Origin: JACCZR01 sp963830065
GTDB taxonomy: Bacteria; Actinomycetota; Thermoleophilia; Solirubrobacterales; Thermoleophilaceae
Direction of reading: 5' to 3'
Length of the DNA: 64,000 bases
Assembly: GCA_963830065.1 (NCBI GenBank)
Contig: CAWHLA010000009.1
Coordinates: 225,444 to 289,443, forward strand
Shown: piece after piece, positions 44,751 to 54,562 of the stretch
Layout of the letters: every line of letters starts with the position of its first letter
Position numbering within the stretch: position 1 is the first letter of the stretch
Translations under genes and position numbers: made by a program
Notes under the pieces: model-generated
What the model was told of the DNA's origin: nothing
Databases searched by the model: none
Seen by the model: only the letters and a program-made list of their open reading frames with translations

Positions 44751-45245
44751 ATGGTGGTCGTCCTCGGCATCGATCCCGGCACCGCTCATACCGGCTACGG
44801 GGTGGTTCTGGCCCAGCGGGGCAGCATGGGTGCGCTGGACGGCGGCGTGATCGGCACCGGCTCCGGCGAGCCGCTGGAGCGCCGACTGACCCGCATCCAC
44901 GCGCGCGTGTGCGACCTGATCTCCGAGCACCGCCCGGACGCGGTCGCCATCGAGGAGCTCTACTTCGGCCAGAACGCCCGCAGCGCCTTCGCCGTCGGCC
45001 AGGCCCGCGGGGTCGTGCTGCTGGGCGCCGGGATGGCCGGCATTCCCTGTTTCTCGTACACGCCGCAGGCCGTAAAGAGCGCAGTGTGCGGAAGCGGCGC
45101 CGCCGACAAGGCCCAGGTCCAGCGCATGGTTGGCACCCTGCTGTCCTTGCCCGAGCCTCCCGAGCCCGACCACGCGGCCGACGCCCTGGCGGTCGCGGTC
45201 TGCCACGCCAACGGCGCGCCCCTGCGCGCGGCGGTGCCGTCGTGA
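44751..45245 (+). CDS. ruvC: Holliday junction endonuclease RuvC
   Basis: 164 residues. It opens VVVLGIDPGTAHTGYGVV with the first catalytic Asp; Glu in AIEELYFGQNA and the C-terminal Asp pair in EPDHAADALAVAVCH complete the acidic site. Cleaves Holliday junctions with RuvAB. A weaker -10-like CAGAAT lies 7 nt before the ATG. GTGA overlap with ruvA. Confidence 0.97.
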   Translation: MVVVLGIDPGTAHTGYGVVLAQRGSMGALDGGVIGTGSGEPLERRLTRIHARVCDLISEHRPDAVAIEELYFGQNARSAFAVGQARGVVLLGAGMAGIPCFSYTPQAVKSAVCGSGAADKAQVQRMVGTLLSLPEPPEPDHAADALAVAVCHANGAPLRAAVPS

Positions 45246-45823
45246 TCGCGTCGGTACGCGGGGAGGTGCTCTCCAAGGGGCCCGACCAGGTCGTGGTGGA
45301 GAGCGCGGGCGTGGGTTACCGGCTCAGCGTCTCCGCCGAGACGATGCGGGGCGTCCCGGCCGTCGGGCGCGAGACCACCCTGCTGTCGCACCTGGTCATG
45401 CGCGACGACGCCCTCCAGCTCTACGGCTTCGGGTCCGAGGGCGAGCGCGACCTGTTCCTGATGCTCGTCGGGGTCCAGGGCGTCGGTCCCAAGGTGGCCC
45501 TGGCGGTGCTCAGTGGCGGGTCGGCGAGCGAGCTGACCGCCGCCATCGCCGCCGGTGACGCGCCCCGCTTCCAGGCCGTGCCCGGGATCGGCAAGCGCAC
45601 GGCCGAGCGGATCATCGTCGAGCTGCGCGAAAAGGTGGCCGGCGCGGTGGCCGAGCAGATCGTGGTGCGCCGGGGCACCGCCCTCGACGACCCGCGCGCG
45701 CTCGCGCACGAGGGCCTCGTCGGCCTGGGCTTCCAGCCCGCTGAGGCGGAGGAGATGCTCGACGGCGTCAGCGGCGACACGCCCGAGGAGCTGCTGGCCG
45801 AGGCGCTGAGGGCCGCGGCGTGA
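45242..45823 (+). CDS. ruvA: Holliday junction branch migration protein RuvA
   Basis: 193 residues from the GTG of a GTGA overlap. The N-terminal OB domain (IASVRGEVLSKGPDQVVVES), helix-hairpin-helix DNA-binding motifs (LVGVQGVGPKVALAVL and AVPGIGKRTAERIIVEL) and the C-terminal RuvB-binding domain (ALVGLGF-type phrase GLVGLGFQPAEAEEML) are all present. GTGA overlap with ruvB. Confidence 0.97.
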   Translation: MIASVRGEVLSKGPDQVVVESAGVGYRLSVSAETMRGVPAVGRETTLLSHLVMRDDALQLYGFGSEGERDLFLMLVGVQGVGPKVALAVLSGGSASELTAAIAAGDAPRFQAVPGIGKRTAERIIVELREKVAGAVAEQIVVRRGTALDDPRALAHEGLVGLGFQPAEAEEMLDGVSGDTPEELLAEALRAAA

Positions 45824-46851
45824 GCGGCATCCGCACACCGGGCGTCGAGCGCCTGCAGGATCCCGAGCCCGAGGGCGGGGAGGAGGAGCTCGACCGCTCG
45901 CTCAGGCCCCGCCGCCTCGATGACTTCGTGGGCCAGAAGGCGGTCAAGGAGCAGCTGCAGGTGTTCGTCGAGGCCGCGCGCGCCCGCGAGGAGGCACTGG
46001 ACCACGTGCTGCTGGCCGGGCCCCCCGGCCTGGGCAAGACCTCGCTGGCGCTGATCGTGGCCGAGGAGCTGGGCGCACCCATCCAGCTGGCCTCGGGGCC
46101 CGCCTTCGAGCGCAAGGGCGACGTCGCCTCCCAGCTGACCTCGCTGGAGCCGCGCAGCGTCTTCTTCGTGGACGAGATCCACCGCCTCCCGCGGGCGCTG
46201 GAGGAGACCTTCTACCCCGCCATGGAGGACCGCCAGCTGCCGATCACGGTCGGCCAGGGGGCGGGTGCGCGCATCGTGACGCTGACGCTCCCGCCCTTCA
46301 CGATGGTCGGCGCCACCACCAGGGCCGGGCTGCTGACCACCCCGCTGCGCGACCGCTTCGGGGTGACCCTGCGGCTGGAGTTGTACGAGCCCGAGGAGCT
46401 GGGGCGGATCGTGACCCGCTCGGCGGCGATCCTCCAGACGGAGATCGACCCCGCCGGCGCCGAGACCATCGCCTCGCGCTCACGGGGCACGCCCCGGGTG
46501 GCCAACCGGCTGCTCAAGCGAGTCAGGGACTACGCCGAAGTCCGCGGCCGGGGCGTGATCGACGCCACCACCGCGGCGGAGGCACTCCAGCTGCTCGAGG
46601 TCGACGAGGCGGGACTGGATCGGCTGGACCGCGACGTGCTGCGGGCGCTGTGCGAGAAGTTCGGCGGCGGCCCGGTCGGGCTGTCCACCCTCGCCATCTC
46701 GGTGGGGGAGGAGCCGGACACGATCGAGGATGTGGTGGAGCCCTTCCTGCTGCGCTCGGGCTTCCTCATGCGCACCCCCCGCGGGCGCGTGGCCACCGAC
46801 CGCGCCTGGGCCCAGCTGGGGCTCGAACGGCCCGGCGGCGGGCTGTTCTAG
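45820..46851 (+). CDS. ruvB: Holliday junction helicase motor RuvB
   Basis: 343 residues, GTG start. AAA+ ATPase with LLAGPPGLGKTSLALIVAEE (Walker A), VFFVDEIHRLPRALEE (Walker B), the GATTRAGLLTTPLRDRFG sensor/arginine finger region and the C-terminal winged helix ending in a conserved RTPRGR-like motif (MRTPRGRVATDRAW). Drives branch migration with RuvA. Confidence 0.98.
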   Translation: MSGIRTPGVERLQDPEPEGGEEELDRSLRPRRLDDFVGQKAVKEQLQVFVEAARAREEALDHVLLAGPPGLGKTSLALIVAEELGAPIQLASGPAFERKGDVASQLTSLEPRSVFFVDEIHRLPRALEETFYPAMEDRQLPITVGQGAGARIVTLTLPPFTMVGATTRAGLLTTPLRDRFGVTLRLELYEPEELGRIVTRSAAILQTEIDPAGAETIASRSRGTPRVANRLLKRVRDYAEVRGRGVIDATTAAEALQLLEVDEAGLDRLDRDVLRALCEKFGGGPVGLSTLAISVGEEPDTIEDVVEPFLLRSGFLMRTPRGRVATDRAWAQLGLERPGGGLF

Positions 46852-46869
46852 CTCGCGCCCGCGACCTCC

Positions 46870-46875
46870 TACCCT
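46870..46875 (+). promoter_or_regulatory. -10-like hexamer of the zinc-ribbon/PAS gene
   Basis: TACCCT, 8 nt before the GTG start. Confidence 0.45.
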
Positions 46876-46883
46876 TAGCGCCT

Positions 46884-47339
46884 GTGCCGAACTTCATCTG
46901 TCCCAACTGCGGCGAGCGCAGTCTCGGCACCGAGCGCACGGCAGGGTTCCAGAATCGTCCCAAGGCCTGCAAGCGCTGCGGTTTCGGGTTCCTGTTCGAG
47001 CTGCTGGACGACTACTACCCGGCCCCCAACGCGGCCTTCTTCGTCTGCGACCAGCACGGCCGCTTGATCGGCACCGGCCGCGGCGTCCGCGAGCTCACCG
47101 GGCTCGGCGACCTCGACGTCATCGGCCGCGATGCCCGCGAGGTGCTCGGCCTCGAGTTCGACAACGGCGACGACCACATCTCGACCGCGCTGGAGTGGGG
47201 CGTGCGGATGCTCGACAAGCCCGTGGTCGTGCACGCCGAAGGAGACCGTCCGGAGCCGGCGAAGGCCGACATCTTTCCTGCCTACGACGACGACGGCGGG
47301 CTCTTGCTCGTGTTGACGCCCCGAGTGCCTGAACCTTGA
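46884..47339 (+). CDS. Zinc-ribbon plus PAS-like domain protein
   Basis: 151 residues, GTG start. Residues 1-36 form a zinc ribbon (FICPNCGERS...ACKRCGFGF). The remainder resembles a single PAS domain (APNAAFFVCDQHGRLIGTGR, then VIGRDAREVLGL). There is no output domain, so it would act as a small sensor or adaptor. It ends in a TTGA overlap with secDF, which is unexpected: yajC is the usual gene before secD. Function unknown. Confidence 0.7.
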   Translation: MPNFICPNCGERSLGTERTAGFQNRPKACKRCGFGFLFELLDDYYPAPNAAFFVCDQHGRLIGTGRGVRELTGLGDLDVIGRDAREVLGLEFDNGDDHISTALEWGVRMLDKPVVVHAEGDRPEPAKADIFPAYDDDGGLLLVLTPRVPEP

Positions 47340-50306
47340 CCTCCCGCACGCGCAACCTCTCGATCCTCGGGGTCACGCTCGTCCTGGTCGTCCTGGCCCT
47401 GCTGGTGATCATCCCCGGCACGCCGCTGTCCAAGCCGACGGTGCTCGGCCTCGACCTTCGCGGCGGCGTAGAGCTGGTGTACGAGGCGCGACCGACGCCC
47501 AAGGTGCCGCAGGTCACGCCCGAGGCGGTGCAGGACGCGATCACCACGATCCGCAAGCGCACCGACGCCCTCGGCGTGTCGGAGCCCGAGATCCAGCAGG
47601 CCGGCGCGAACCAGATCTCGATCGGGCTGCCCGACGTCGACAACGCCGACCGGGCGATCGAACAGGTGGGCACCACCGCGCAACTGCAGTTCTACGACTG
47701 GGAGCCGAACATCCTCGGCGATCGCGGGGCCGACTCTCCCTTCTCCGGCTCCCGCGCGCTGTTCGACGCGGTCGAGCTGGCCTCCAAGTCCAAGGGCAAG
47801 GCGGAGAAGACCGACATCCCGCCGGACAACCCGCGCAACCTCACCGCCGAGCAGGCCGACAGGCAGAACGACTCCTCCAAGGACAAGTACTACCTCTTCG
47901 GACCGAACAAGCTCCTGATCGCGGGTCCCGACGCCAGCTGCAAGGAGCTGCTCTCGGACTACGAGCCCAAGGGCGATCCGGGCAACCGGACCTACGCCAA
48001 GGGCACGGAGTGCTCCAAGGAGCTGCGCGCGCTGGGCGACGGCGGACCTCCGCAGGGCAGCCAGGTGCTGAAGGTGCCCCAGGGCGTCGTGGTGGTCGAG
48101 GCCGAACGGGCCAAGAACCAGCCCGCGCGGATCAAGAAGTACTTCGTGCTGGAGGACGACGCCGAGCTCTCGGGCGCGGAGATCACCAACCCCGAGGCGG
48201 CGACCGACCAGCAGACCCAGGAGCCGATCGTGTCGATGCAGTTCACCGACACGGGGCGCAAGGCCTTCGCAGCAGCCACCAAGCGCGAGGCCCAGCGCGG
48301 CGCCAACCAGCTACTGCCGCCGGGGACCCCGCGCGAGCAGGCCTTCCAGCGGTTCGCGATCACGCTCGACAACAAGATCGTCTCGCTGGCCACGATCGAC
48401 TTCGCGGAGAACCCCGAGGGCATCGACGGCCGCACCGGGCGCGCAGATCAACGGCATCGGCAACATCCAGGACACGCAGGACCTGGCCGAGAGCCTGCGC
48501 ATCGGCGCGCTGCCGATCGAGCTGAAGCTGATCTCCCAGACGCAGATCTCGGCCAGCCTCGGCGAGCAGGCGCTCAACCAGGGTCTGACCGCGGGCCTGG
48601 TGGGCCTGCTGCTCACGATCCTGTTCCTGATCATCTTCTACCGCGTGCTGGGCGGCGTGGCCGCGGTGGCACTGCTGATCTACGCGGTGCTGCTGTTCGC
48701 GGTGGTCAAGCTGATCCCGATCACGCTCACCCTGCCGGGCATCGCCGGCCTGGTGCTGACCCTGGCGGTCGCCGCCGACGCGAACGTCGTCATGTACGAG
48801 CGCATCAAGGAAGAGGCGAGAGCGGGCAGATCGATACCCGCGGCCATTACGGGCGGCTACGGCAAGGCCCTGAGGACCATCATCGACGCGAACGTCGTGA
48901 CCATCGGCGTGGCCTTCGTGCTGTTCACGTTGGCCACCGCCGGCGTCAAGGGCTTCGCGTTCACGCTGGGCATCGGCACCATCATCTCGCTGCTCACCGC
49001 GGTGCTGGCCACCTCCGCCATCCTCGGCTCGCTCGCGCGCTCGCGGCTGCTGAACTCGCGCTTCGCCCTGGGCGCGGGCAAAGCGAGATCCGAGTGGCGG
49101 TTCGACTTCATGGGCTGGTCGAAGTGGTTCTTCTCGTTCTCGGGCGCGATCCTGATCGTCGGCGCGTTGGGCATCGCCGGCCTGGGCCTGAACTTCGGCA
49201 TCGACTTCGAGTCGGGCACGCGGATCACCACGCCGCTTCAGCAGAAGGCCGACGTGGACCAGGTGCGCGAAGCACTGACGCCTCTCGGGTACGGCGACGC
49301 CGAGGTCCAGTCGGTCGAGGACCCCGCCCTCGGGTCGAACATCATCCAGATCTCCACCGGCAACCTGCGCCCGGAGCAGGTCACCCGGGTGCAGGACACG
49401 CTCGACCGGCGCTTCGGGATCGACCAGGCGCAGTTCACGAGCTCGTCGGTGGGGCCGACGTTCGGTGCCCAGATCGCCCAGACGGCGGTGCTGGCGATCT
49501 TCGTGTCGCTGATCCTGATCTCGCTCTACATCGGGCTGAGATTCGAGTTCAAGTACGCGGTGCCCGTGCTCATAGCGCTGTTCCACGACCTGTTGATCAC
49601 CTCGGGCGTGTACGCGCTGGCCGGCCGCGAGGTGACCACGGCGACGGTCGCGGCGCTGCTCACCATCCTCGGCTACTCCCTCTACGACACGATCATCGTC
49701 TTCGACCGAATACGCGAGAACGTGCCCCGCATGCCGCGCGCCACCTACTCGCAGATCGTCAACCGCTCGATGTCCGAGGTCCTCACCCGGTCGCTGGTCA
49801 CGAGCTTCTCGGCGCTCATGCCGATCGCCGCGCTGATGCTGTTCGGCGGTGAGACGCTGCGCGACTTCGCGTTCGCGCTCCTGGTCGGCGTGTTCTCCGG
49901 CGCGTACTCGTCGATCTTCATCGCCTCGCCCGTGCTGGTGGAGTGGAAGGAGCGCGAGCCGCTCTACCGCCGCCGGCGCAAGCTGGTGCGCCAGGCCAAC
50001 AACGGCGTGATCCCGCCCTTCGCGGACGCGGGCGTCGCCCCCGCCGCCGAGGAGCGGAAGCCCGCGAAGGCCGGGGCCGCCAACCGGCCCGAGCGCCCAC
50101 CGCGGCCCGCCCCGGAGCCCGCGAAGCCCGCTCCGACCCCAGAGCCGGAAGCGGCCGAGGCACCGCCGGCTCCGCCGGCCGCGCCGGCGGCCACCGAGGA
50201 GCGGCCGCCTCCGCGGACATCCAGCAGCACCTCGACCACCGGTGGCGCGGCCAAGCCCAAGCCGAAGAACAAGCGCCCCCGCAACAAGCGGCACGGGAGG
50301 AGGTAG
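47336..50306 (+). CDS. secDF: Fused protein-export membrane protein SecDF, one frameshift
   Basis: TTG start in a TTGA overlap. SecD begins TM1 then LGLDLRGGVELVYEARPTPK, and its large periplasmic P1 region runs to ATIDFAENPEGIDGRTG, where the frame breaks. An extra G in the GGG at 48437-48439 is responsible; without it the protein continues AQINGIGNIQDTQDLAESLR, the SecD TM block with DANVVMYERIKEEARAG, then SecF (GLNFGIDFESGTRI, SLYDTIIVFDRIREN) and a Pro/Ala/Lys-rich tail. Corrected length is 989 residues. Fusion of SecD and SecF is itself notable. The shift in an essential-type gene suggests a sequence error. Confidence 0.92.
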
Positions 50307-50310
50307 CGCG

Positions 50311-50592
50311 ATGGCGATGCTCGTATGGGTGATGATGGGAATCGCGGTGTGGCACTTCACCGTGTTCCTGCCCGACCGCTTCTACGGCGGCATCGTGCTG
50401 GCCTTCGTGGCGGCGGTCGTCGGCTCCGCGCTGTTCGGGCTGCTGGTGGCGGGCTTCACCATCCCCGGCGAGGACGACACCGGGTTGGTGCAGGCGTTCA
50501 TCGCCGTTCCCGGCGCCGTGATCGCGCTCGCGGCGCTGTACGTCTACGGCAGCCGTCTGGACGCCGCAGCGGGCATAGACCGCAGTATCTGA
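50311..50592 (+). CDS. Small integral membrane protein
   Basis: 93 residues from the ATG at MAMLVWVMMGIAVWHFTVF, preceded by GGGAGGAGG, one of the clearest Shine-Dalgarno sequences in the window. Three hydrophobic segments are visible (residues ~2-18, ~26-46, ~60-78). No family assigned. It starts 4 bp after secDF and is probably co-translated with it. A GGGGG-CGAGGA-CCCCC hairpin (about 50601-50616) follows the stop. Confidence 0.7.
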   Translation: MAMLVWVMMGIAVWHFTVFLPDRFYGGIVLAFVAAVVGSALFGLLVAGFTIPGEDDTGLVQAFIAVPGAVIALAALYVYGSRLDAAAGIDRSI

Positions 50593-50640
50593 GATTTCCG
50601 GGGGGCGAGGACCCCCGTTCCGTCGGCTCTCGGCCACAGA

Positions 50641-53106
50641 ATGGGCCGGATGTCGGATCGTCGTTCCCGCTGGGCCGCTCCTCCCTACTCCGTGGGGCTG
50701 GCCGTGCGCCTGTCCGAGGAGCTCGACCTGCCGCTCGAGGTGGCCACGGTGCTGGCCCGGCGCGGGTTCGAGGCCCCCGAGCAGGCGCGCGAGTTCATGG
50801 CGGCCGAGCGGCGGGAGGACCCCGCTGCGCTGCCCGGCTCCGCGGAGGCGTGTGCGCTGGTGCTCGACCACGTCGGGCGCGGCTCTCCGATCGTGGTCCA
50901 CGGCGACTACGACGTCGACGGCGTCTGCTCGACCGCGCTGATGGTCCAGACGCTGCGCGCCCTCGGCGCCTCCCCGCACTGGCGGCTGCCCAGCCGCTCC
51001 GAGGGCTACGGACTGTCGCGCGAGACCGTCACGGAGCTGGCCGGGCAGGGCGCCGGCCTGCTGATCACGGTGGACTGCGGGATCACCGCGGTCGACGAGG
51101 TCGCCGCCGCGCGCGAGGCGGGGCTGGACGTGCTGGTCACCGATCACCATCGCCCCGGCGACGAGCTGCCCGACTGCCCGCTGGTGCATCCGGCCCTGGG
51201 CGGGTTCGGCACCCCCGAGCTGTGCGCAGCGGGGGTGGCGCTGAAGCTCTCCGAGGCGCTGTTCGCGGCGGCGGGGCGCGACCCGGTCGAGGCAGAGGCC
51301 GGGCTCGACCTCGCGGCGCTGGCCACGGTGTGCGACCTGGTGCCGCTGAAGGGCGAGAACCGGCGGATCGTGCGCGAGGGGCTGGCGCTCATGGCCCGCT
51401 CGCCGCGGGTGGGCCTTCGCGCCCTGATGGAGGTGGCGTCCCTCGGAGCGGCGGACATATCCGCCCAGGCGCTGGGCTTCCGCCTCGGGCCGCGCATCAA
51501 CGCGGCGGGGCGGCTCAGCCGGGCCGATGCGCCGCTGGAGCTGATGCTGTGCGAGGACCCGGCCCGCGCCGCCGAGATCGCGCAGGAGCTCGACGGCCTC
51601 AACCACGACCGCCGCGAGGAGGAGACCCGCATCCTGTTCGCCGCCGAGGCGGCGGCCTCGGCGCAGGCCCACCGGGCGGCGATGGTGGTGGCCGGCGAGG
51701 GCTGGCATCCGGGCGTGGTGGGAATCGTGGCCTCGAGGCTGGTGGAGCGCTGGCACCGGCCCTGCGTGGTCGCGGCAATCGCCGAGGACGGGACGGCCAA
51801 GGGCTCGGGGCGGTCGATTTCCCCGTACGACCTGCACGCCGGACTGGGCGCGTGTGCGGAGCTGCTCACGCGCTTCGGCGGGCATCGCATGGCCGCGGGT
51901 GTGGAGCTGCCCGCCGAGTCGCTGCGCGGGTTCAGGGACGCGCTGGCCGCTCACGCGGCGGCCGCGCTGACCCCCGAGGACCTGATCCCGGAGGAGCGGG
52001 TGGACGCGGTGCTGCCGGCCGGAGCGCTCGGGCTGGGGCTGGCCGAGGCGATGGAGTCGCTCGGGCCGTTCGGCATGGGCAACCCGCAGCCCACGCTGCT
52101 GGTGCCCTCCGCGCGGGTGGAGGCGGTGACCGGGATGGGCGCCGAGCGCCAGCACGCGCGCTTCACCCTCAGCTCCGGGGGCGCCCGCGCCCGGGCGGTG
52201 GCCTTCGGCTCCACGCCGCGGGCGCTGGAGGCATGCACGGGCGACGGGCCGTGCGACGTCGCGTTCCGGCTCGAGCGAAACCACTGGAACGGGGTGGTTG
52301 AGCCGCGGGTGTTGCTGAGGGCGATCGCGCCCTCGAAGGCGGGCGCGGTCCGCTCACTGGACGACGACGAGCCGCTGTGGGAGGCCATCCGTCACGAGCT
52401 GGCCGCCGACCCGGAGAAGCCCTGGGCAGCGCCCGGAGCGCCCTCGCGGGCGGTGCTCGACCGCCGCGGCCGCGGCGTGGCGGGCGTGGCCGGCGACCTG
52501 CTGACCAGCGGCGAGCCGGTGCTGGCGGTGTGTGCCGACGTGGCGCGGCGCCGGGCGGGCCTGGAGGAGCTGGTGGCCGGCATGGCGCCCGGTGGCTGCC
52601 TGGACGCGGTGAGCCTCGACGCCCTGGCCCGGACGCCGGGGCTGGCTGCTTCGTACACCCATCTCGTCGCGCTGGACCCTCCGCCTGCGGCCGGCGGACG
52701 TGACCTGCTGGCCGCCACTCCCGCGAGCGGCTTCGTCCATCTGGCCTGGGGTGCGCCCGAGGCGGAGTTCGCGCTGGCGGTGTGGCGGGCCGGCCTCGAC
52801 CTGCGCCCCGCCCTGATCTCGGTTTACCGGTCGCTGCGAGAGGCCGGCGGCTGCCGGGGGGCCGACCTCGAACGGCTGCTCAGGGGAGACGGCTCGTATC
52901 CGCGCGCCGCGGCCACCTGCGCGCGCATCGTGCGCGTCCTGTTGGAGCTGGAGCTGGTCGAGGTGGAGGAGGGGTCCGAGCCACTGCTGCGGGTCACTGA
53001 CTCCCCGCGTACCGAACTGGATCGCTCCGCCGCCTACCGCGCCTACGCGCGACGGCTGGACGACGCCGCGGCCTGGGCGGCCGGCGGCGCCGCTGTGGCT
53101 GCATAG
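50641..53106 (+). CDS. recJ: Single-stranded-DNA exonuclease RecJ, long form
   Basis: 821 residues. DHH superfamily motifs are in order: VVHGDYDVDGVCSTALMVQT, LLITVDCGITA, VLVTDHHRPGDELPDC, the DHHA1 block HPGVVGIVASRLVERWHRP with GSGRSI, and the OB-like domain with GPFGMGNPQPTLLVP. A 5'-3' exonuclease for recombination and mismatch repair. About 240 residues beyond the usual RecJ end form a degenerate-looking domain with no motif I recognise. In-frame alternative start at 50650. Confidence 0.94.
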   Translation: MGRMSDRRSRWAAPPYSVGLAVRLSEELDLPLEVATVLARRGFEAPEQAREFMAAERREDPAALPGSAEACALVLDHVGRGSPIVVHGDYDVDGVCSTALMVQTLRALGASPHWRLPSRSEGYGLSRETVTELAGQGAGLLITVDCGITAVDEVAAAREAGLDVLVTDHHRPGDELPDCPLVHPALGGFGTPELCAAGVALKLSEALFAAAGRDPVEAEAGLDLAALATVCDLVPLKGENRRIVREGLALMARSPRVGLRALMEVASLGAADISAQALGFRLGPRINAAGRLSRADAPLELMLCEDPARAAEIAQELDGLNHDRREEETRILFAAEAAASAQAHRAAMVVAGEGWHPGVVGIVASRLVERWHRPCVVAAIAEDGTAKGSGRSISPYDLHAGLGACAELLTRFGGHRMAAGVELPAESLRGFRDALAAHAAAALTPEDLIPEERVDAVLPAGALGLGLAEAMESLGPFGMGNPQPTLLVPSARVEAVTGMGAERQHARFTLSSGGARARAVAFGSTPRALEACTGDGPCDVAFRLERNHWNGVVEPRVLLRAIAPSKAGAVRSLDDDEPLWEAIRHELAADPEKPWAAPGAPSRAVLDRRGRGVAGVAGDLLTSGEPVLAVCADVARRRAGLEELVAGMAPGGCLDAVSLDALARTPGLAASYTHLVALDPPPAAGGRDLLAATPASGFVHLAWGAPEAEFALAVWRAGLDLRPALISVYRSLREAGGCRGADLERLLRGDGSYPRAAATCARIVRVLLELELVEVEEGSEPLLRVTDSPRTELDRSAAYRAYARRLDDAAAWAAGGAAVAA

Positions 53107-53109
53107 GGT
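53104..53109 (+). promoter_or_regulatory. -10-like hexamer of cysC
   Basis: TAGGGT, 8 nt before the GTG start; it includes the TAG stop of recJ. Confidence 0.4.
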
Positions 53110-53117
53110 TCGCCCGC

Positions 53118-53651
53118 GTGGAGTCCCTTCGCGCGCCAGGAGGCGCCACTGCTTGGTTCACCGGGCTGCCCGCTGCAGGAAAGACGACGATCGCGCGGGC
53201 CCTGGAGTTGAGCCTGCGGGGGCAGGGCCGGTCCGTGCTGTGGCTGGATGGCGACGAGCTGCGCCGGGGCCTGTGCCGCGACCTCGGCTTCAGCGCGGAG
53301 GACCGTGCCGAGAACGTGCGCCGGGCGGGCGAGGTGGCGTGCCTGGCGGCCGAGGCCGGCGTGGTGGCTGTGGTGTCCCTGATCTCGCCCTACGCAGCCG
53401 ACCGCGCCGGGGTGCGAGCCCGCCATCGCGAGCACGGGGCGCCGTTCGTGGAGGTCTTCGTCTCCACCCCGCCCGAGGTCTGCGAGCAGCGCGACCCCAA
53501 GGGCCTGTGGGCCCGCGCGCGGGCGGGAGAGCTGACCGGCTTCACCGGCGTCGACGATCCCTACGAGGAGCCGGCCGAGCCCGAGCTCGCGGTGGGGCCG
53601 TGGCAGACGCCCGAGGAGGCCGCCGGCGCGGTGCTGGCCCGGTTGGCCTAG
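53118..53651 (+). CDS. cysC: Adenylylsulfate kinase
   Basis: 177 residues, GTG start. The P-loop GLPAAGKTTIARAL, the LDGDELRRGLCRDLGFSAED block and PYAADRAGVRARH are the CysC hallmarks, with DPKGLWARARAGELTGFTGV near the C-terminus. Phosphorylates APS to PAPS. No cysD/cysN is adjacent. Its stop shares CTAG with the convergent epimerase gene. Confidence 0.93.
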   Translation: MESLRAPGGATAWFTGLPAAGKTTIARALELSLRGQGRSVLWLDGDELRRGLCRDLGFSAEDRAENVRRAGEVACLAAEAGVVAVVSLISPYAADRAGVRARHREHGAPFVEVFVSTPPEVCEQRDPKGLWARARAGELTGFTGVDDPYEEPAEPELAVGPWQTPEEAAGAVLARLA

Positions 53652-54538
53652 CCGGCCGCGGCGGCGATGGCGTCGCGCAGCCCCACGGTGGCGTGCCACC
53701 CCAGGAGCTCGCGGGCCCGCGACGGGTCGCTCCGCAGCACCGGGCGGTCGGAGGGGCGGAGCCGGGCCGGGTCGCTGCGAACGACCAGCTCGCGGCCCAG
53801 CACCTCTCCGATCTCGTGCACGAGCGTGTGGCCGTCGACCGCCTGGCCCGAGCCGAGATTCACCGTGGCCGGGCGTGCCGCGAGCGCCTGGAGCCCGGCG
53901 GCCACGTCCTCGACGTAGACGTAGTCTCGCCGGCTGTCGAGATTGCCGAGCTGTAGTTCGTCGCCGCGGGCGGCCTGGGTCAGGATCTCGGGCACCAGGT
54001 GCGGGTTGGTCTCACCGGGGCCGACCACGTTGAACAGCCGCGCGATCCCGGCCGCCGCCCCGGTTCGCCGCTCCCACAGGCGGACGGCCTGCTCGGCCCA
54101 GAGCTTCGAGTGGCCGTAGACGTCGTCGGGGCCCAGCGGGGAGCCTTCGTCGTGCGCGCGGGTCGACGGCTCGTAGACGGCGCCGGTGGAGGCCAGCACC
54201 AGCGACTCGGGCAGGTGCTCGCGTTCGAGCGCCGTGAGCAGCGACTGGGTGCCGACCGCGTTGACCGAGAGCGCGGCCGGCGGGTCGGCGTTGCAGGCGG
54301 GGACGAAGTGGATCGCGGCGAGGTGGAAGACCGCCTGCGGGTGACGCCGCGCGACGAGGCGCCCGAGGGCATCGGTGTCGCGGATGTCGAGTCTGGCCAG
54401 CTCGACCCCGTCGGGAAGGCTCTCGCTGCGCCCGAGGCTGAGGTCGTCGACGGCGACGACCTCCTCGCCGGCGTCGAGCAGACGCGCCACGAGCGGCGAG
54501 CCCACGAACCCGCAGGCGCCGGTGACCAGCGCGCTCAT
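53648..54538 (-). CDS. NAD-dependent sugar epimerase/dehydratase
   Basis: 296 residues. It opens MSALVTGACGFVGSPLVARL, a GxxGxxG Rossmann motif; VFHLAAIHFVPACN, a Thr/Ser-containing LVLASTGAVYEPS and the catalytic YGHSKLWAE (YxxxK) follow, with FNVVGPGETNPHL in the substrate region. Typical of extended SDRs acting on UDP- or dTDP-sugars (UDP-glucose 4-epimerase-like). The substrate is not determined. Confidence 0.9.
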   Translation of the reverse strand: MSALVTGACGFVGSPLVARLLDAGEEVVAVDDLSLGRSESLPDGVELARLDIRDTDALGRLVARRHPQAVFHLAAIHFVPACNADPPAALSVNAVGTQSLLTALEREHLPESLVLASTGAVYEPSTRAHDEGSPLGPDDVYGHSKLWAEQAVRLWERRTGAAAGIARLFNVVGPGETNPHLVPEILTQAARGDELQLGNLDSRRDYVYVEDVAAGLQALAARPATVNLGSGQAVDGHTLVHEIGEVLGRELVVRSDPARLRPSDRPVLRSDPSRARELLGWHATVGLRDAIAAAAG

Positions 54539-54545
54539 GGGCGTG

Positions 54546-54551
54546 AAGCTA
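54546..54551 (-). promoter_or_regulatory. -10-like hexamer of the epimerase gene
   Basis: TAGCTT on the minus strand, 7 nt before the ATG. Confidence 0.5.
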
Positions 54552-54562
54552 GAGGTGCCGGG

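Noticed and set aside
48360..50360. 666-codon minus-strand open frame across secDF
   Set aside because: Antisense mirror of a GC-rich gene; full of Arg/His/Asp/Gln repeats, no domain, no ribosome binding site.
49918..52284. 788-codon minus-strand frame and 658-codon plus frame over recJ
   Set aside because: Both are out-of-frame shadows of recJ, which has all DHH motifs.
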